This document shows, piece by piece, positions 13,183 through 24,831 of a stretch of 64,000 nucleotides of DNA. Every line of letters begins with the position of its first letter. The stretch's first letter is position 1. The DNA lies in contig NC_092096.1 of the NCBI RefSeq assembly GCF_045679555.1, positions 28,714,364 through 28,778,363 of the forward strand. Reading direction: 5' to 3'. Under the pieces are notes generated by a model. The model made no database searches and was not told the DNA's origin. It was given only the letters and a program-made list of their open reading frames with translations. The position numbers and the translations under genes were made by a program. Origin of the DNA: Salvelinus alpinus. Its lineage: Eukaryota; Chordata; Actinopteri; Salmoniformes; Salmonidae.

Positions 13183-13330
13183 GATAAAGTAATCCTTCTA
13201 ACCCCCCCCCCCCCTTAAAAGAGTTAGATGCACTATTGTAAAGTGGTTGTTCCACTGGATATCATAAGGTGAATGCACCAATTTGTAAGTCGCTCTGGAT
13301 AAGAGCGTCTGCTAAATGACTTAAATGTAA
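12277..13330 (+). mobile_element. L2-type non-LTR retrotransposon, 5'-truncated, young
   Basis: The insertion is about 1.05 kb, flanked by the 7-bp direct repeat ATGACTA (12270-12276 and 13331-13337), consistent with a target-site duplication. It holds the 3' end of the reverse-transcriptase ORF and the 3' tail with CTCTGGATAAGAGCGTCTGC followed by AAATGTAAATG units. The C-run at 13201-13214 is in the 3' UTR. The open frame is undamaged, which indicates a recent insertion. Confidence 0.9.
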
Positions 13331-13337
13331 ATGACTA

Positions 13338-14978
13338 CACTGACCTTACTGGTATTTCAAAACCTTTAGAGGTGAAGGGTTAACACTTACAATTACATGC
13401 TTTTCTCGCTTATGGTGCAGAGAGTTACAGCACCAAAGCACAGGTGCAATGAATGAACTCAGAGGTGTGTATATATACCATATATGTGGATGTTTGTGTG
13501 AATCTCACTTTGTCTTGACAAAGGTCTCTTACCGAAACATTGATAATAGATTCTGCAGAGGGAAAAACAGGAGACTTTGTATTTTAATACCAACTAAAGG
13601 GTCCCTATACCAGTAATGACAAATATAATATTCAGGTTCCGGTAGAGATGTTGTTGAATGTATAGTCTGTACAATTTCTCTACTGCTATGCAATACTAGT
13701 TTCAGTAAGTAACAAAACATAGTTGCATTTACAGTTGCTAAAACATTGGCTCAATAATAAACTGTTTTCTACTTTGACAACACCCTCAGCAAATACTTGT
13801 CACATGCTTCGTAAACAACAGCTGTAGACTAACAGTGAAATGCAGTGACTAAGATAGAGGAACTCCTATACAGAATGTCTTTGGTATGTGTATACACTTA
13901 AAAAAGAAGGGTTATATCGCTTGCTTCATCTATGGAACCCCCAAAAGGTTCTATATAGAACCTTTTTCTATGAGGGGAAGGTAGGTGTGACCTGTCTTAT
14001 ATAGCATAAAAGCTATACATTAACACACAAAACTAGACATCTTCAAGTAGGCCCACCTTCCTTTATAGGCTATAAACAGAACAAACCTAGACTAGGCCTA
14101 TATCCCCAACTTGCTTTCAGTCAATAGCATGAATAGTCATCACAGAGTAGCTAAGGTTGACAGTGCTAAGATTGACAGTGCTTTATTTGTGAAATTCTTT
14201 TTTAAATTTTTATGATGTGAATAAAGAAAAAGTGGAAGGTCAGAAACCCTCTTTTCCACCACCCCCAATCCCAAGACAGTGGTTAACAGTGGAGGAGTCT
14301 TTTAAAGACCTTGGCTACTGACATTTCAGGGCAATATGTCACATTACATTTTATATTGAGAAAATACTCTTATAGGCTTAAGGGTTAAAAATTGTAACCT
14401 TACTATTTTTCTAGATTGCTTATTCATATGGATGGGCCTATGGAACAAACAGGACAGGCTACTTTTCAAGAAAGCATAAAGTCAGACGGAGTGAGCACTG
14501 CATAGATGTTCAATCACAGCTAGATTTTTCCTACATTTTTATCCTATCCTCATCAGACGTATGGTGACGTGCGTAACAGTTGCCTTCTGTCTATTGACAG
14601 TCAGCGACTGCGCAAAGCCTACCTTGTAGTCTACTACCTAAGGTGGGAGGACTTCGGAGGAGGATACAGTATTGACAATCTCTACTTAAATAAGAGATTG
14701 CACATAGAAGTGGAGGGTATGGGGGACTGAACTGCATCCATTAACCCAACATCACGGAGGGAATTCCCTGACAAAACCGCACTAAACGCAATTGGAGTGA
14801 ATGGGAAAATACACCGTCGATGGGTAGTTTGCCGGTATATCGCGTTATTGGACCTCAGTGATACACATATGCCAGTTTTCTCTTCGCCATCCAGAACCTT
14901 GGTTTGGTGACTCACTCTTCGTTCGTTCATTTTCTGGATTTCGTTGCCTGCCCGGTGAGGAGAGTAGTAACCTACATA
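13338..14978. other. intergenic sequence and nudt4 5' flank/5' UTR
   Basis: A 55-bp antisense LINE-tail remnant (CACATGCTTCGTAAACAACAG...) lies at 13799-13850. The last 200-300 bases before 14979 should hold the nudt4 promoter and 5' UTR. No TATA box is obvious. Confidence 0.4.
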
Positions 14979-17900
14979 ATGAAGTTCAAGCCGAACCAGA
15001 CCAGAACTTATGATGGCGAGGGCTTCAAGAAACGAGCGGCATGCTTGTGCTTCAAGAACGACCGTGAAGAAGAGGTATAACGTTAACGTTAGATGGTTAT
15101 ATTTCTCATTGACAGTTCAGGGGACCGATGCTGTCCTGTCTTTAAACCAAACCACTGTTCTCGGCTATATCCTACACTTGTTAATATTTTATCTTTAATT
15201 GCCTATTGTAATAGACTTAAATAGGTTTTCATTTTGGTTTTACCACTTAATTCATCAGAAAATGTCGATGTGCGGGGGCTGTCTTGCGGTGTCTGAAAGA
15301 AATGCTTCGGCGGGTTTTTAAAACCTAATGATTAGAGATGTAGGCTTGATGTTAAACAAAAAAAACAGGAGTGTTATAGTATATTTATACGCCCTTTATT
15401 GGCCTACGTTCCATAGCTTTAGTAATACATCCTTAGTGGTGTTGTGTGACTGCCCGCGGCTATCCAGTTTGGGCTAGTTTGAGAGCAAAGCGAGGGGGGC
15501 GAGGCGCTCTGTTGCATGTTTCATTTGACGGGCGGGACATCAGTCCAGCCATTGCTACATTGTATGACGATACCACTGTACCAATGCATACGAGTTTAAA
15601 TACTAATAGTAACAATATCACCGTTATCATTTTACACGTTATAATCTCTGCTGCCTCATAACATTGAAATGAAAATGCGTTATTGATGAAGTGGCCATTT
15701 TGTAAGACGGTTTCAGTATCCTAGGCTAAAACCAAAGGTAGCCTACTGAAAAGTAGTCTCAATCAATGCTTTGTTTTTATATTTCTGGTTTGTGAGAATA
15801 TCTTTAACAAATTGCTGTAGTCCTAGACATATTCCTCGTAATAGTTTTGGGGTTTTAACGGGCTTCACGGTGATAGCCTACGCACCACCATGATGCAAGC
15901 GTCCACAGTCTGTTTTAACAAAATGGACTATCTACCCAAGTCAATTTCCCCGAAATTACAACAACATATAGGACTCGTTCCACACATTTTTTAAAAACAT
16001 TTTATTAAATGGGAAGCAATTATTTCCATGAAATAGGCTATATTGTTGTGCATGTGTCATTTCAGTCAATATAGCATGCTCCAATTGTTTCTGCCAAGAT
16101 CTATTTAATTGTTTAAAGCCACCATTTATACAGATATGACTTAGACCTACTACCGTAACAAGTTAAATAGGCCCACTTTATCATAACCAAAATCTAAGGA
16201 CCTATTCCATTGTTATGTGTTACTATTTAATTTCACGGTAAAGTCTACACCAGTTGTATTCTACGCATGTGACAAATACAATTTGATTGATTTGATTTGT
16301 TGTCATAGGAGACTTAGTAAGCAAATTATGTCATTTTTCAGTGCATGAACTAAAGTCGAGAAGACTTAAGGTTGGTTATTAATGTAAAAGTGGCGATGCT
16401 TTTAATTTCTTGAGCCACACGCCTTGTTTATGAACAGCTCCTACATTTGGATTTGTACTGTCTGATAGAAATCCAAATTTGTATCAGACAGTTCAAGACA
16501 CTGCAGCCTCTGACTTCCCTGCACCACTGTTATGCAATGTATAAGCTGCAGACTTTATCTGTCTGTCATTAAGAACTCTATCAGAGCACTCAAGTATTTG
16601 TACGAGATATATATATATATGGCTTGAGGGAGAAACTGTTGTCCCTTAAGACTGTGGGGGCCTTGTTCTCTCCCTCAGCCGGTTCTTTCAGGAACAAGGA
16701 ATAGAGATATATCAGTTTGCTGTGTGTCAGTGTGTCCGTGCCAAAGGCACATTGCATTGTGGTAGAGCAGCTGGAAGGCTTTCTCACTGAGTTATATTAA
16801 TGAGACTGCCCAATCTCAGTCTCAATGCTGCATCCCAATCTCCCCTTTGATTTTTACTTGTGAAGTATTTATTAACATTAGTAATTACCTACACATACAA
16901 TCTTGTTGCTGACATTTCATATGTAATGCTATAAAACAAGTAAACCTTTGTGTAATATCTTAGCTTGTTTTAATATTTAAGATACCTGTGGTGGAACAAA
17001 TGGAGACCATCTTCAATCACCCACCTGTGTCTCTGGTCAAGGGTATTGTTAGATCAAGAAATGCTTCGCCTGTGTCTGTTCAACTGTTACTGAGCGGTTG
17101 TAATGTATAGAGCCCATCCCCAGGAACATATTTACAGAGTTTGCTCTGGGACTGTCCAGCTACTCTGTCATACTTGCATGCACTCATTAAGGCTGAACAG
17201 GAGAAAAGCCTCTGTGGCTCCTGCGTGGCCAATACTGTCTTTGCCAATGCCACCTCTTTGTGCCAATCCCATGCTGTTGAATCCCTGAAGGATTGTGGCC
17301 TATCTGTATCTGAAGACCTTGTCTCAACCTGCTTTGGTTAGATCTCAGCAATCAAATCTCAGTCCCCTTTGTGGAGATGGAACAAAAATGTAGCTTCTCC
17401 TGCACACCCCACACACACACGCACAAACACACACGACATGTTAGACATGATCCCCCCATTGAGAGGGCCTGAGTAGGTTAATAGGAACTCTGTGTGATGT
17501 CAGAGACTTTGTTTAAGGAATGGAAAAGGAGAAAGAGGAACCCTCTGGGTCAGGTGTTCAGTGACAAGGTTTAAAGTCCTTCAAGGGAAAACAGGAACAT
17601 TACATCCCTCAGGGCCAGTGGGTGGGTCATTTGCCTCCAACAACAGTAGAGACTAGAGGTCGACCGATTATGATTTTTCAACGGCGTTACCGATACCGAT
17701 TATTGGATGACCAAAAAAAGCCGATACCGAATAATCGGCCGATTTTCTAAATTGATTTGTAATAATGACAATTACAACAATACTGAATGAACACTTATTT
17801 TAACTTAATATAGTACATCAATAAAATCAATTTAGCCTCAAATAAATAATGAAACATGTTCAATTTGGTTTTAATAATGCAAAAACAAAGTGTTGGAGAA

Positions 17901-20900
17901 GAAAGTAAAAGTGCAATATGTGCCATGTAAGAAAGCTAACGTTTAAGTTCCTTGCTCAGAACATGAGAACATATGAAAGCTGGTGGTTCCTTTTAACATG
18001 AGTCTTCAATATTCCCAGGTAAGAAGTTTTAGGTTGTAGGAATTATAGGACTATTTCTCTCTATACGATTTGTATTCCATATACCTTTGACTATTGGATG
18101 TTCTTATAGGCACTTTAGTATTGCCAGTGTAACAGTATAGCTTCCGTCCCTCTTCTCGCTCCTACCTGGGCTCGAACCAGGAACACATCGACAACAGCCA
18201 CCCCCGAAGCAGCGTTACCCATGCAGAGCAAGGGGAACAACTACTCCAAGTCTCAGAGCGAGTGACGTTTGAAACGCTATTAGCGCGCACCCCGCTAACT
18301 AGCTAGCCATTTCACATCAGTTACACCAACCTAATCTCGGGAGTTGATAGGCTTGAAGTCATAAACAGCGCAATGCTTGAAGCATTGCGAAGAGCTGCTG
18401 GCTAAACGCACGAAACTGCTGTTTGAATGAATGCTTACGAGCCTGCTGCTGCCAACCACCGCTCAGTCAGACCGCTCTATCAAATCATAGACTTAATTAT
18501 AACACACAGAAATACGAGTTTTGGGTCATTAATATGGTCGAATCCGGAAACTATAATCTCGAAAACAAAACGTTTATTCTTTCAGTGAAATACGGAACCG
18601 TTCCTTATTTTATCTAACGGGTGGCATCCATAAGTCTAAATATACCTGTTACATTGCACAACCTTCAATGTTATGTCATAATTACGTAAAATTCTGGCAA
18701 AATAGTTTGCAACAAGCCAGGCGGCCCAAACTGTTGCATATACCCTGACTCTGCGTGCAATGAACGCAAGAGAAGTGACACAATTTCACCTGGTTAATAT
18801 TGCCTGCTAACCTTTGTTTCTTTTAGCTAAATATGCAGGTTTAAAAGTATATACTTGTGTATTGATTTTAAGAAAGGCATTGATGTTTATGGTTAGGTAC
18901 ACGTTGGAGCAACGACCGTCCTTTTTCGCGAATGCGCCCCGCATCGATTATATGCAACGCAGGACACGCTAGATAAACTAGTAATATCATCAACCATGTG
19001 TAGTTAACTAGTGATTATGATTGATTGATTGATTGTTTTTTATAAGATAAGTTTAATGCTAGCTAGCAATTTAGCTTGGCTTCTTACTGCATTCGCGTAA
19101 TAGGCAGGCTCCTCGTGGAGTGCAATGTAAAGCAGGTGGTTAGAGCGTTGGACTAGTTAACCGTAAGGTTGCAAGATTGAAACCCCAAGCTGACAAGGTA
19201 AAAATCTGTCGTTCTGCCCCTGAACAAGGCAGTTAACCCGCCGTCATTGAAAATAAGAATGTGTTCTTAACTGACTTGCCTAGTTAAATAAAGGTGTAAA
19301 ATCGGTGTCCAAAAATACCGATTTCCGATTGTTATGAAAACTTGAATTCGGCCCTAATTAATTTGCCATTCCGATTAATCAGTCGACATCTAGTAGAGAC
19401 TAGAAGAGCGTTCATGCCGGAGGGTAGGAGCAATCTGTTATGGGTGCCTTCATCCAGCAATAGGTGTCTCCCTGAGACTGTATTTATAGTACATTGTGTC
19501 TTTTCAGTCCACTGTGTCGCTACAAGACTAAGGGGTTGTTGACATTTGGTAAAGTTGAAGTACGGTTTATTGTTGGTCTGGATGGACTGAAGGGTGGCCT
19601 ATTACTAGGCAAATGATGTTGCCCTACTTGTACATTTCTAGATAGGAGTTAAAGCTGTATTGAATGTGTGTGGTCTGGAATTGGCATATAGTTGGGCTTT
19701 GTTTTCTTATATCGACTAGGCTGAAAGTAGGTGTATTTGGTATAAAACAAGGGGCAGCAAACTTCATAGGTCATGACTAACCACTCTCCTAATGCATTAA
19801 AATACTCCAGTCTAAAACTTCAAACCTCCGTAGGCTGGCATGTGGGAGACTGGTTTATTTGACAGCCACAGGCGTGTTGCTCGTGCTGCTCCTCCGAGAA
19901 AGTAGGTGTTTATTTCCCCCCTGAGATTCCTGGCCCGTTTAGCAGGCTTACAAAACGCACTGGAATCTCGCTGGGAGACGCTGCTCTATTCCCTTTGGGC
20001 CCCCCCCCTCCATCTGCACCTGACCTTTGACCTATCTAATATGTTGGTGTGGCGTTTTGCTCCTCACTGTGCCGAGTGTTCCTCAGTGCCATGATTTTTC
20101 AGTGGGACATACCTTGTTAGCCTAAGCTGTTGACATAAATGACATGAACAATGTTTTGTATATTGCATGAATTTGTATGAGGTGCTGACAAGCTTTAGGT
20201 CTTTCCTGGAATGAGTTGAAATTCGTAACAGTTCATATCCAACCACATTTTGAGCAAGAAATAGAAAAGATAGGACTTAAAATGAAGCAAAAATAACACT
20301 GGCAAGATGTAGTCTAGCTAGCTTTGTTTTGTAAACTCCACGGTAGACACTGTCAAATGCAGTGACATCCCTGAGCTGCTTAAAGCCTTGCCCCCAAAAA
20401 CATATTTGCAAAAGGCCCACAGCGGTGCCCCACCCCCATATATAAACACAGACAGTAACCCCCCAACACACACACACACACACTTGTGTACACACACGTA
20501 CACTCACATTCTGAAGCGCTAGCAGTCTGTTATAAATAGGTTAGTAGGTTCATTCTATCTCCATGGTTTATGGCTTTATAATGTAGGGTACTAAGCAGAC
20601 AGTCTGGTCTACCCCGCTGCTTCAGTTGGATCCCCTCAACTGTATGTGGCGCCCGTAAATATAGCTAACCGTCCCACTCCCTGTTCACCCTCCATCCCCT
20701 CTTAGCCCGGGATGAGCCTGATGAGATGTCGGCTCAGTTAAGGTCCAGGAACATGACGTGGTGACCCAGAGTGGAAGGGTGACACGTGCCGTATCCACTG
20801 TGTGGCCTCTCTTGGCCACTTGACTTGTCACTACCTGGCTCCTGGCTCAGACAGCAACGGGTCTGCTCCAGCAATCCCATTAGAGCAGCACAGAGGAGTG

Positions 20901-22678
20901 TCAAAGCCGAGCTGCTAGCTGATATTACATGGTTGTCAGGCTGACACACTTGTCCCGTATAGAGGGGTCTGGATGGGGAAAAGATGGAAGATGAAAGCCA
21001 CACAAGCTGCTTCTGACGCTGCATCACTGTCGTATGTCGTATTCGACTGACTTGAGTTGGATGTTTCCTCAGCATGGTGAAAGAGACAACTGAGCAACTA
21101 TGAGCCCCATAGGTCATGAGTGCGCGTGTGTAGGTCGTGTGTGTGTGTGTGTGTATTGCATCATGAAAATGCAGATACATGCTCATTCAATCTGTACGGA
21201 TCATTGTACATGGCAGACTGTGGTGTAATTTAAGCTCAGGCACCTGCTTCGATGCGCCCAAAAGGACCTGGTCTGGGTCAATCGATCAGCCAAGGTGGAG
21301 CAGAGGGCCCTGTGGTGGAGCAGAGGGCCCTGTGGTGGAGCAGAGGGCCCTGTGGTGGAGCAGAGGGCCCTGTGGTGTAGCAGAGGGCCCTGTGGTGGAG
21401 CTGGACTCACAGAACTATTGTGTTTTCTCTTCCAGGTGTTGCTGGTGAGCAGCAGTCGGCATCCGGACCAGTGGATCGTCCCAGGTGGAGGGATGGAGCC
21501 GGAGGAGGAGCCCTGTGGCGCAGCGGTCAGAGAGGTGTTTGAAGAGGTGAGTTCACCTGTCATCATCATCATATAAAGGAAAGATCCAATCGTTCTGAAT
21601 GTTATATTGTTTTTGTGCATCTCTGAGTGATGTTCTATCAATTCCCGGGGTCATTTCATGTTTTCATATGATGCAAAACCTTTTCAGATGCACATAAAAA
21701 TTAAAGAATGACCTGGGAGTTGATAGAGCATCGCTCAGAGATGCACAAAAACAATATCACATTCAGAATGATTGGATCTGTACTTTAATCCAATCCAATC
21801 ATCACCATAATCATCAGTGATGATGAAATTGAAATGAATCACAAAGTGGGTGTGTAACTAATAGCTATATGCACACACAAAACACACATTGATCTGATGG
21901 TCATTCATTGATTTGTCTGTAAAGAACATGCCTTTTAGTGATGGGTGAGACTATTGTAATGTGTTAGTTGGAAACTCTGGCTTCAAGTCATGTAGTGATC
22001 ATGTCATCTATATGAGTATCAAACTCTGGCCCCTGATTGGTCATTTAAAGGCAACGTGCAGGAATGTCTGTAGGCCCTAAATATTCTCATATACACTGAG
22101 ATAGATAGAGACACCCTCTATAATTCACCACTGCCTGCCTTGTGGCATGAGACTGACCTTGTCGATCTCCTGGGATGTCTCAATGGCACTTCACAGCATG
22201 TTTTCTCCAAAGTGGCTTCACCGCTAAAGGGTTCAGCTCTGAGAGACGTGATGTATGCAATGATTGTGGGTGACGGGAACTCACTTATGACATGACAGAA
22301 TTGGGAGGTACATTTTGGTGGGTCCAAGGTGGGTTTGTAGAGAAAGGGGTCAGAAGGATTTGGTTCGGGTAGTGACTGAGGAGCTTGTGGTATTCCAAAG
22401 GTCCAGCTGGTGGGAAACCGAACGTACTTGGGTACGTCAGCAGGCTAAACTTGGCTCCCTGCTGGATTCCAGCACATCCACAGGTCCTAAAGCCTGTCCA
22501 GTGGACATGGGCAGATTCTTTGTGAAGCTTGATAAAGGGGAAGGAAGGGGAATAGGGGGTGGATCATGTGTCTTTTTGGAAACCGTAACCTCTCTGATTT
22601 TGACCTCTAAATATACAGCAGGACTGGGTGGGTTTGTGTTGTGATATTCAATCACATTATATTGGTCAACGTTCTGAT

Positions 22679-22748
<70 letters not shown>

Positions 22749-24831
22749 ACTCCAGTCGAAGGTTTTCATACTAAAACCCCCACACAGTATTGTCAAGAAT
22801 TGGGATTTCTCTACTTTCCTTTTTAATCTAACACAAGTGTTTTGGTTTGTCAAATTGCCATAGGCCCAATACTGTCATCTCACATCCCCCTAATGCCTCT
22901 CTTCTCTCCCCCACCAGGCAGGAGTGAAAGGCAAGTTGGGACGTCTCCTAGGTGTGTTTGAGGTAAGGCGTGACTCTGGGCTGACAGTAATTATAAGACA
23001 GTTACATTTTTACTCCCTGAAAAACTGTCATTGCTATCTTAGTGTAAATTGTCACATGAATGAAATTCAAGAATAGAAAATGAGTGGATTTGGTTGATGC
23101 CTAGTAAAGGGTTGACAAACTACCCTAAAGCATGTGCACCCTCTGAAAGCAGCTGTTTTTTCTTGAGGTGCCACAGGTAGAGGTTCTTCCAACCTGCATT
23201 TTGAAATGTAGTTTTCTTTTTAACTTCACAGCAGAATCAAGACCGAAAGCACCGAACGTATGTTTACGTATTGACTGTGACGGAGACATTGGAAGCATGG
23301 GAGGACTCGGTTAACATAGGTGAGTTTATGGTCACATGACATCAGGACTTCAATGTCTAGTATAATAATCTGTTTTTCCAGGAAGGATGTTGCCAGTATC
23401 AACAGGCCTCACAGACTAAATAATGAAATCCCACTCACTGACTAAAAGGACTGGGATTGCAGAAAACAAGCAACAAACAAGTTCAATATTTGTCCAATAA
23501 TATCCGGCTTCACCTAATCTAAAGTTTGGAGTCATAACACATCAATTCCAAAGTGGCTGATTAGGACTCAACTTATGCTGCTAACAGCTAAATTACACCA
23601 GCCTGCTGGCTTTGGAGAGGTGGACTAAAGTAGCTGGTAAAAGGTAGAGTAAAATGTGAATGTGCGATTGGATTACTGAGCAGGTCATCTATCCCAGTCC
23701 TTCCCAAACAGACCGTGACTCACCACTGACTGCACCGAACAATGTGACCTGACCTCTGAAATCCATTAAACATCCTTTAGACTTCATCAGTCTTTTTCCT
23801 GAGTGGCTGGAGCTTTTAGTCCTTATAGATCTTACAGTAGGCAGTATATCAGTCTCAAGTCTTTCTTTCGTTTTTGTTTACGGACTTAACCGCACCAATA
23901 TTTGTTCCTGTGCACTAATAATCATCATTCCTGTTAACACACAGGATTACCAAACATGGGCTACAACTTGTTCCTCAAAAATAATGTTGTGAAAGCATGC
24001 CACTGTGATTGACCTTTCCTTTAAATGAGCTCATGTCTATTGCCTCATCTTCACGCAATAACACTGTAGCTGTTGTTAGAGATAATCAATATATTCTGAT
24101 AACATCTATTCTGGAAACATGTATTCAAAATGGCTATTAGCACCCTTCACAAGACTTTAGGTAGGCTGAAATTAATAGGGGCATTTTGAATGTTTAGATG
24201 ACAAACGTTGGGCGTGTTTGCAGATTGGTATGGTGATACCAGAATATTTTATTGACAATGACACATGGGGTTGATCCAGATCCCATTTCTTTGTGAGAAG
24301 ATCCCCACCCCTCAAAGGGCAAATGTCACACTAAGTTCATGTGGAAAACCCCAGTAGTTCTGAATGCTGACTGGTTATTGGTAGTGTATTAAAAACATGA
24401 TCTGGAACTAGCAAGTATTAAGCGCTTTGGGCCAGTAACCAAAAGGTCTCTGGTTCAAATAACTTTTATGAAACCCTTAACAATATTAAATTTCAAAATG
24501 ACTCAGGACAATGACGCCTTCAGGTGGTTGGTGTATAACGTCCACTACTCGCCCCCCCCCCCCCCCCCCCTGGTGGTCAATAGAAGGAGTGATTCACACT
24601 CTGTCTCTGTCTCCCCCTGCAGGTCGTAAACGGGAGTGGTTTACAGTGGACGAAGCCATCAAAGTCCTGCAGCACCACAAGCCGGACCACGCTGAGTACT
24701 TGAAGCGGCTTCATCTCAGCTGCTCTCCAACTAATGGGAACTCCCTGCTCCCCAGCCAGCCCCCTAATGACAACTTCCCCCGCTACGGCCCCCCCACCAC
24801 AGGATCTGTTCTGGGCCCCTCGCGCAGATAG
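14979..24831 (+). CDS. nudt4: diphosphoinositol polyphosphate phosphohydrolase 2 (nudix hydrolase 4), complete
   Basis: Exons are 14979-15074, 21436-21546, 22918-22962, 23235-23319 and 24623-24831. All have GT-AG borders and phases agree, giving 181 residues against 180 in human NUDT4-alpha. The enzyme removes the beta-phosphate of diphosphoinositol polyphosphates (InsP7, InsP8) and also cleaves diadenosine polyphosphates. It starts MKFKPNQTRTYDGEGF. The Nudix box spans residues 50-72 (G50, E56, R64-E65, E68-E69, G71), so all metal-binding residues are present. The stop is TAG at 24829-24831. It is distinguished from nudt3 by the Gln-rich and Asn/Pro-rich C-terminal tail and by linkage to ube2n. 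Exon 4 has a tandem acceptor (see 23229-23234). Intron 1 is 6.4 kb and contains a hAT-like element. Confidence 0.95.
15075..17653 (+). other. nudt4 intron 1, first part
   Basis: Intronic sequence without further exons. A LINE-tail remnant (GTCTACACCAGTTGTATTC...CATGTGACAAATACAATT) lies at about 16245-16300, and a short AT run at 16605-16621. Open frames near 17.1-17.3 kb overlap in two frames and show no domain. Confidence 0.5.
17654..19392. mobile_element. hAT-like non-autonomous DNA transposon with SINE-like interior
   Basis: The element is 1739 bp with inverted ends (left TAGAGGTCGACCGATTA; right complement TAGATGTCGACTGATTA) fitting the TA(G)NG start of hAT elements. A perfect 8-bp target duplication GTAGAGAC lies at 17646-17653 and 19393-19400. 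No transposase is visible. The interior includes an antisense tRNA-like segment around 18135-18270 (CTGGGCTCGAACCAGG, the complement of a B box) and a SINE-derived stretch near the right end. Confidence 0.75.
19135..19303 (+). repeat. HpaI-type tRNA-derived SINE, partial, inside the hAT-like element
   Basis: It contains GTGGTTAGAGCGTTGGACTA, GGTTGCAAGATTGAAACCCC (a mutated B box), CTGTCGTTCTGCCCCTGAAC and the tail GACTTGCCTAGTTAAATAAA. Relative to the copy at 47.8 kb it lacks the CACTGTTCCTAGG segment and has a damaged 5' end. Confidence 0.75.
19401..21292 (+). other. nudt4 intron 1, last part
   Basis: No exon is seen. Short CA/GT runs occur at about 20466-20481 and 21138-21154. A minus-strand open frame at 20734-21186 (150 codons) has low complexity and no recognisable domain. 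Confidence 0.45.
21293..21400 (+). repeat. 20-bp minisatellite, five copies, just upstream of nudt4 exon 2
   Basis: The unit CAGAGGGCCCTGTGGTGGAG is repeated at 21301, 21321, 21341, 21361 and 21381, with one G-to-T change in the fourth copy. It ends about 35 bp before the exon 2 acceptor. The long open frames across it on both strands are artefacts of the repeat. Confidence 0.95.
22681..22745. repeat. (CA)n microsatellite
   Basis: About 32 uninterrupted CA dinucleotides in nudt4 intron 2. Confidence 0.97.
23229..23234 (+). promoter_or_regulatory. tandem NAGNAG splice acceptor of nudt4 exon 4
   Basis: The sequence CACAGCAG immediately before AATCAAGAC offers two acceptors three bases apart. 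Use of the upstream AG (exon from 23232) inserts one Gln between the Glu ending exon 3 and the Asn-Gln-Asp of exon 4. Use of the downstream AG (exon from 23235) omits it. The extra residue would be number 85 here, equivalent to the Gln86 that distinguishes human DIPP2-beta from DIPP2-alpha. Confidence 0.75.

Noticed and set aside
19135-19303. tRNA gene (A and B boxes), similarly at 47815 and 60656
   Set aside because: The sequences continue into a conserved SINE body and lack a proper tRNA fold.
21293-21400. Regular 20-bp repeats as a CRISPR-like array
   Set aside because: The units are directly adjacent with no spacers, and the host is a vertebrate; it is a minisatellite.
21179-21641. Overlapping open frames of 89-146 codons on both strands across the 20-bp minisatellite
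   Set aside because: The repeat unit has no stop in several frames, so the length is an artefact; the real coding here is nudt4 exon 2 from 21436.
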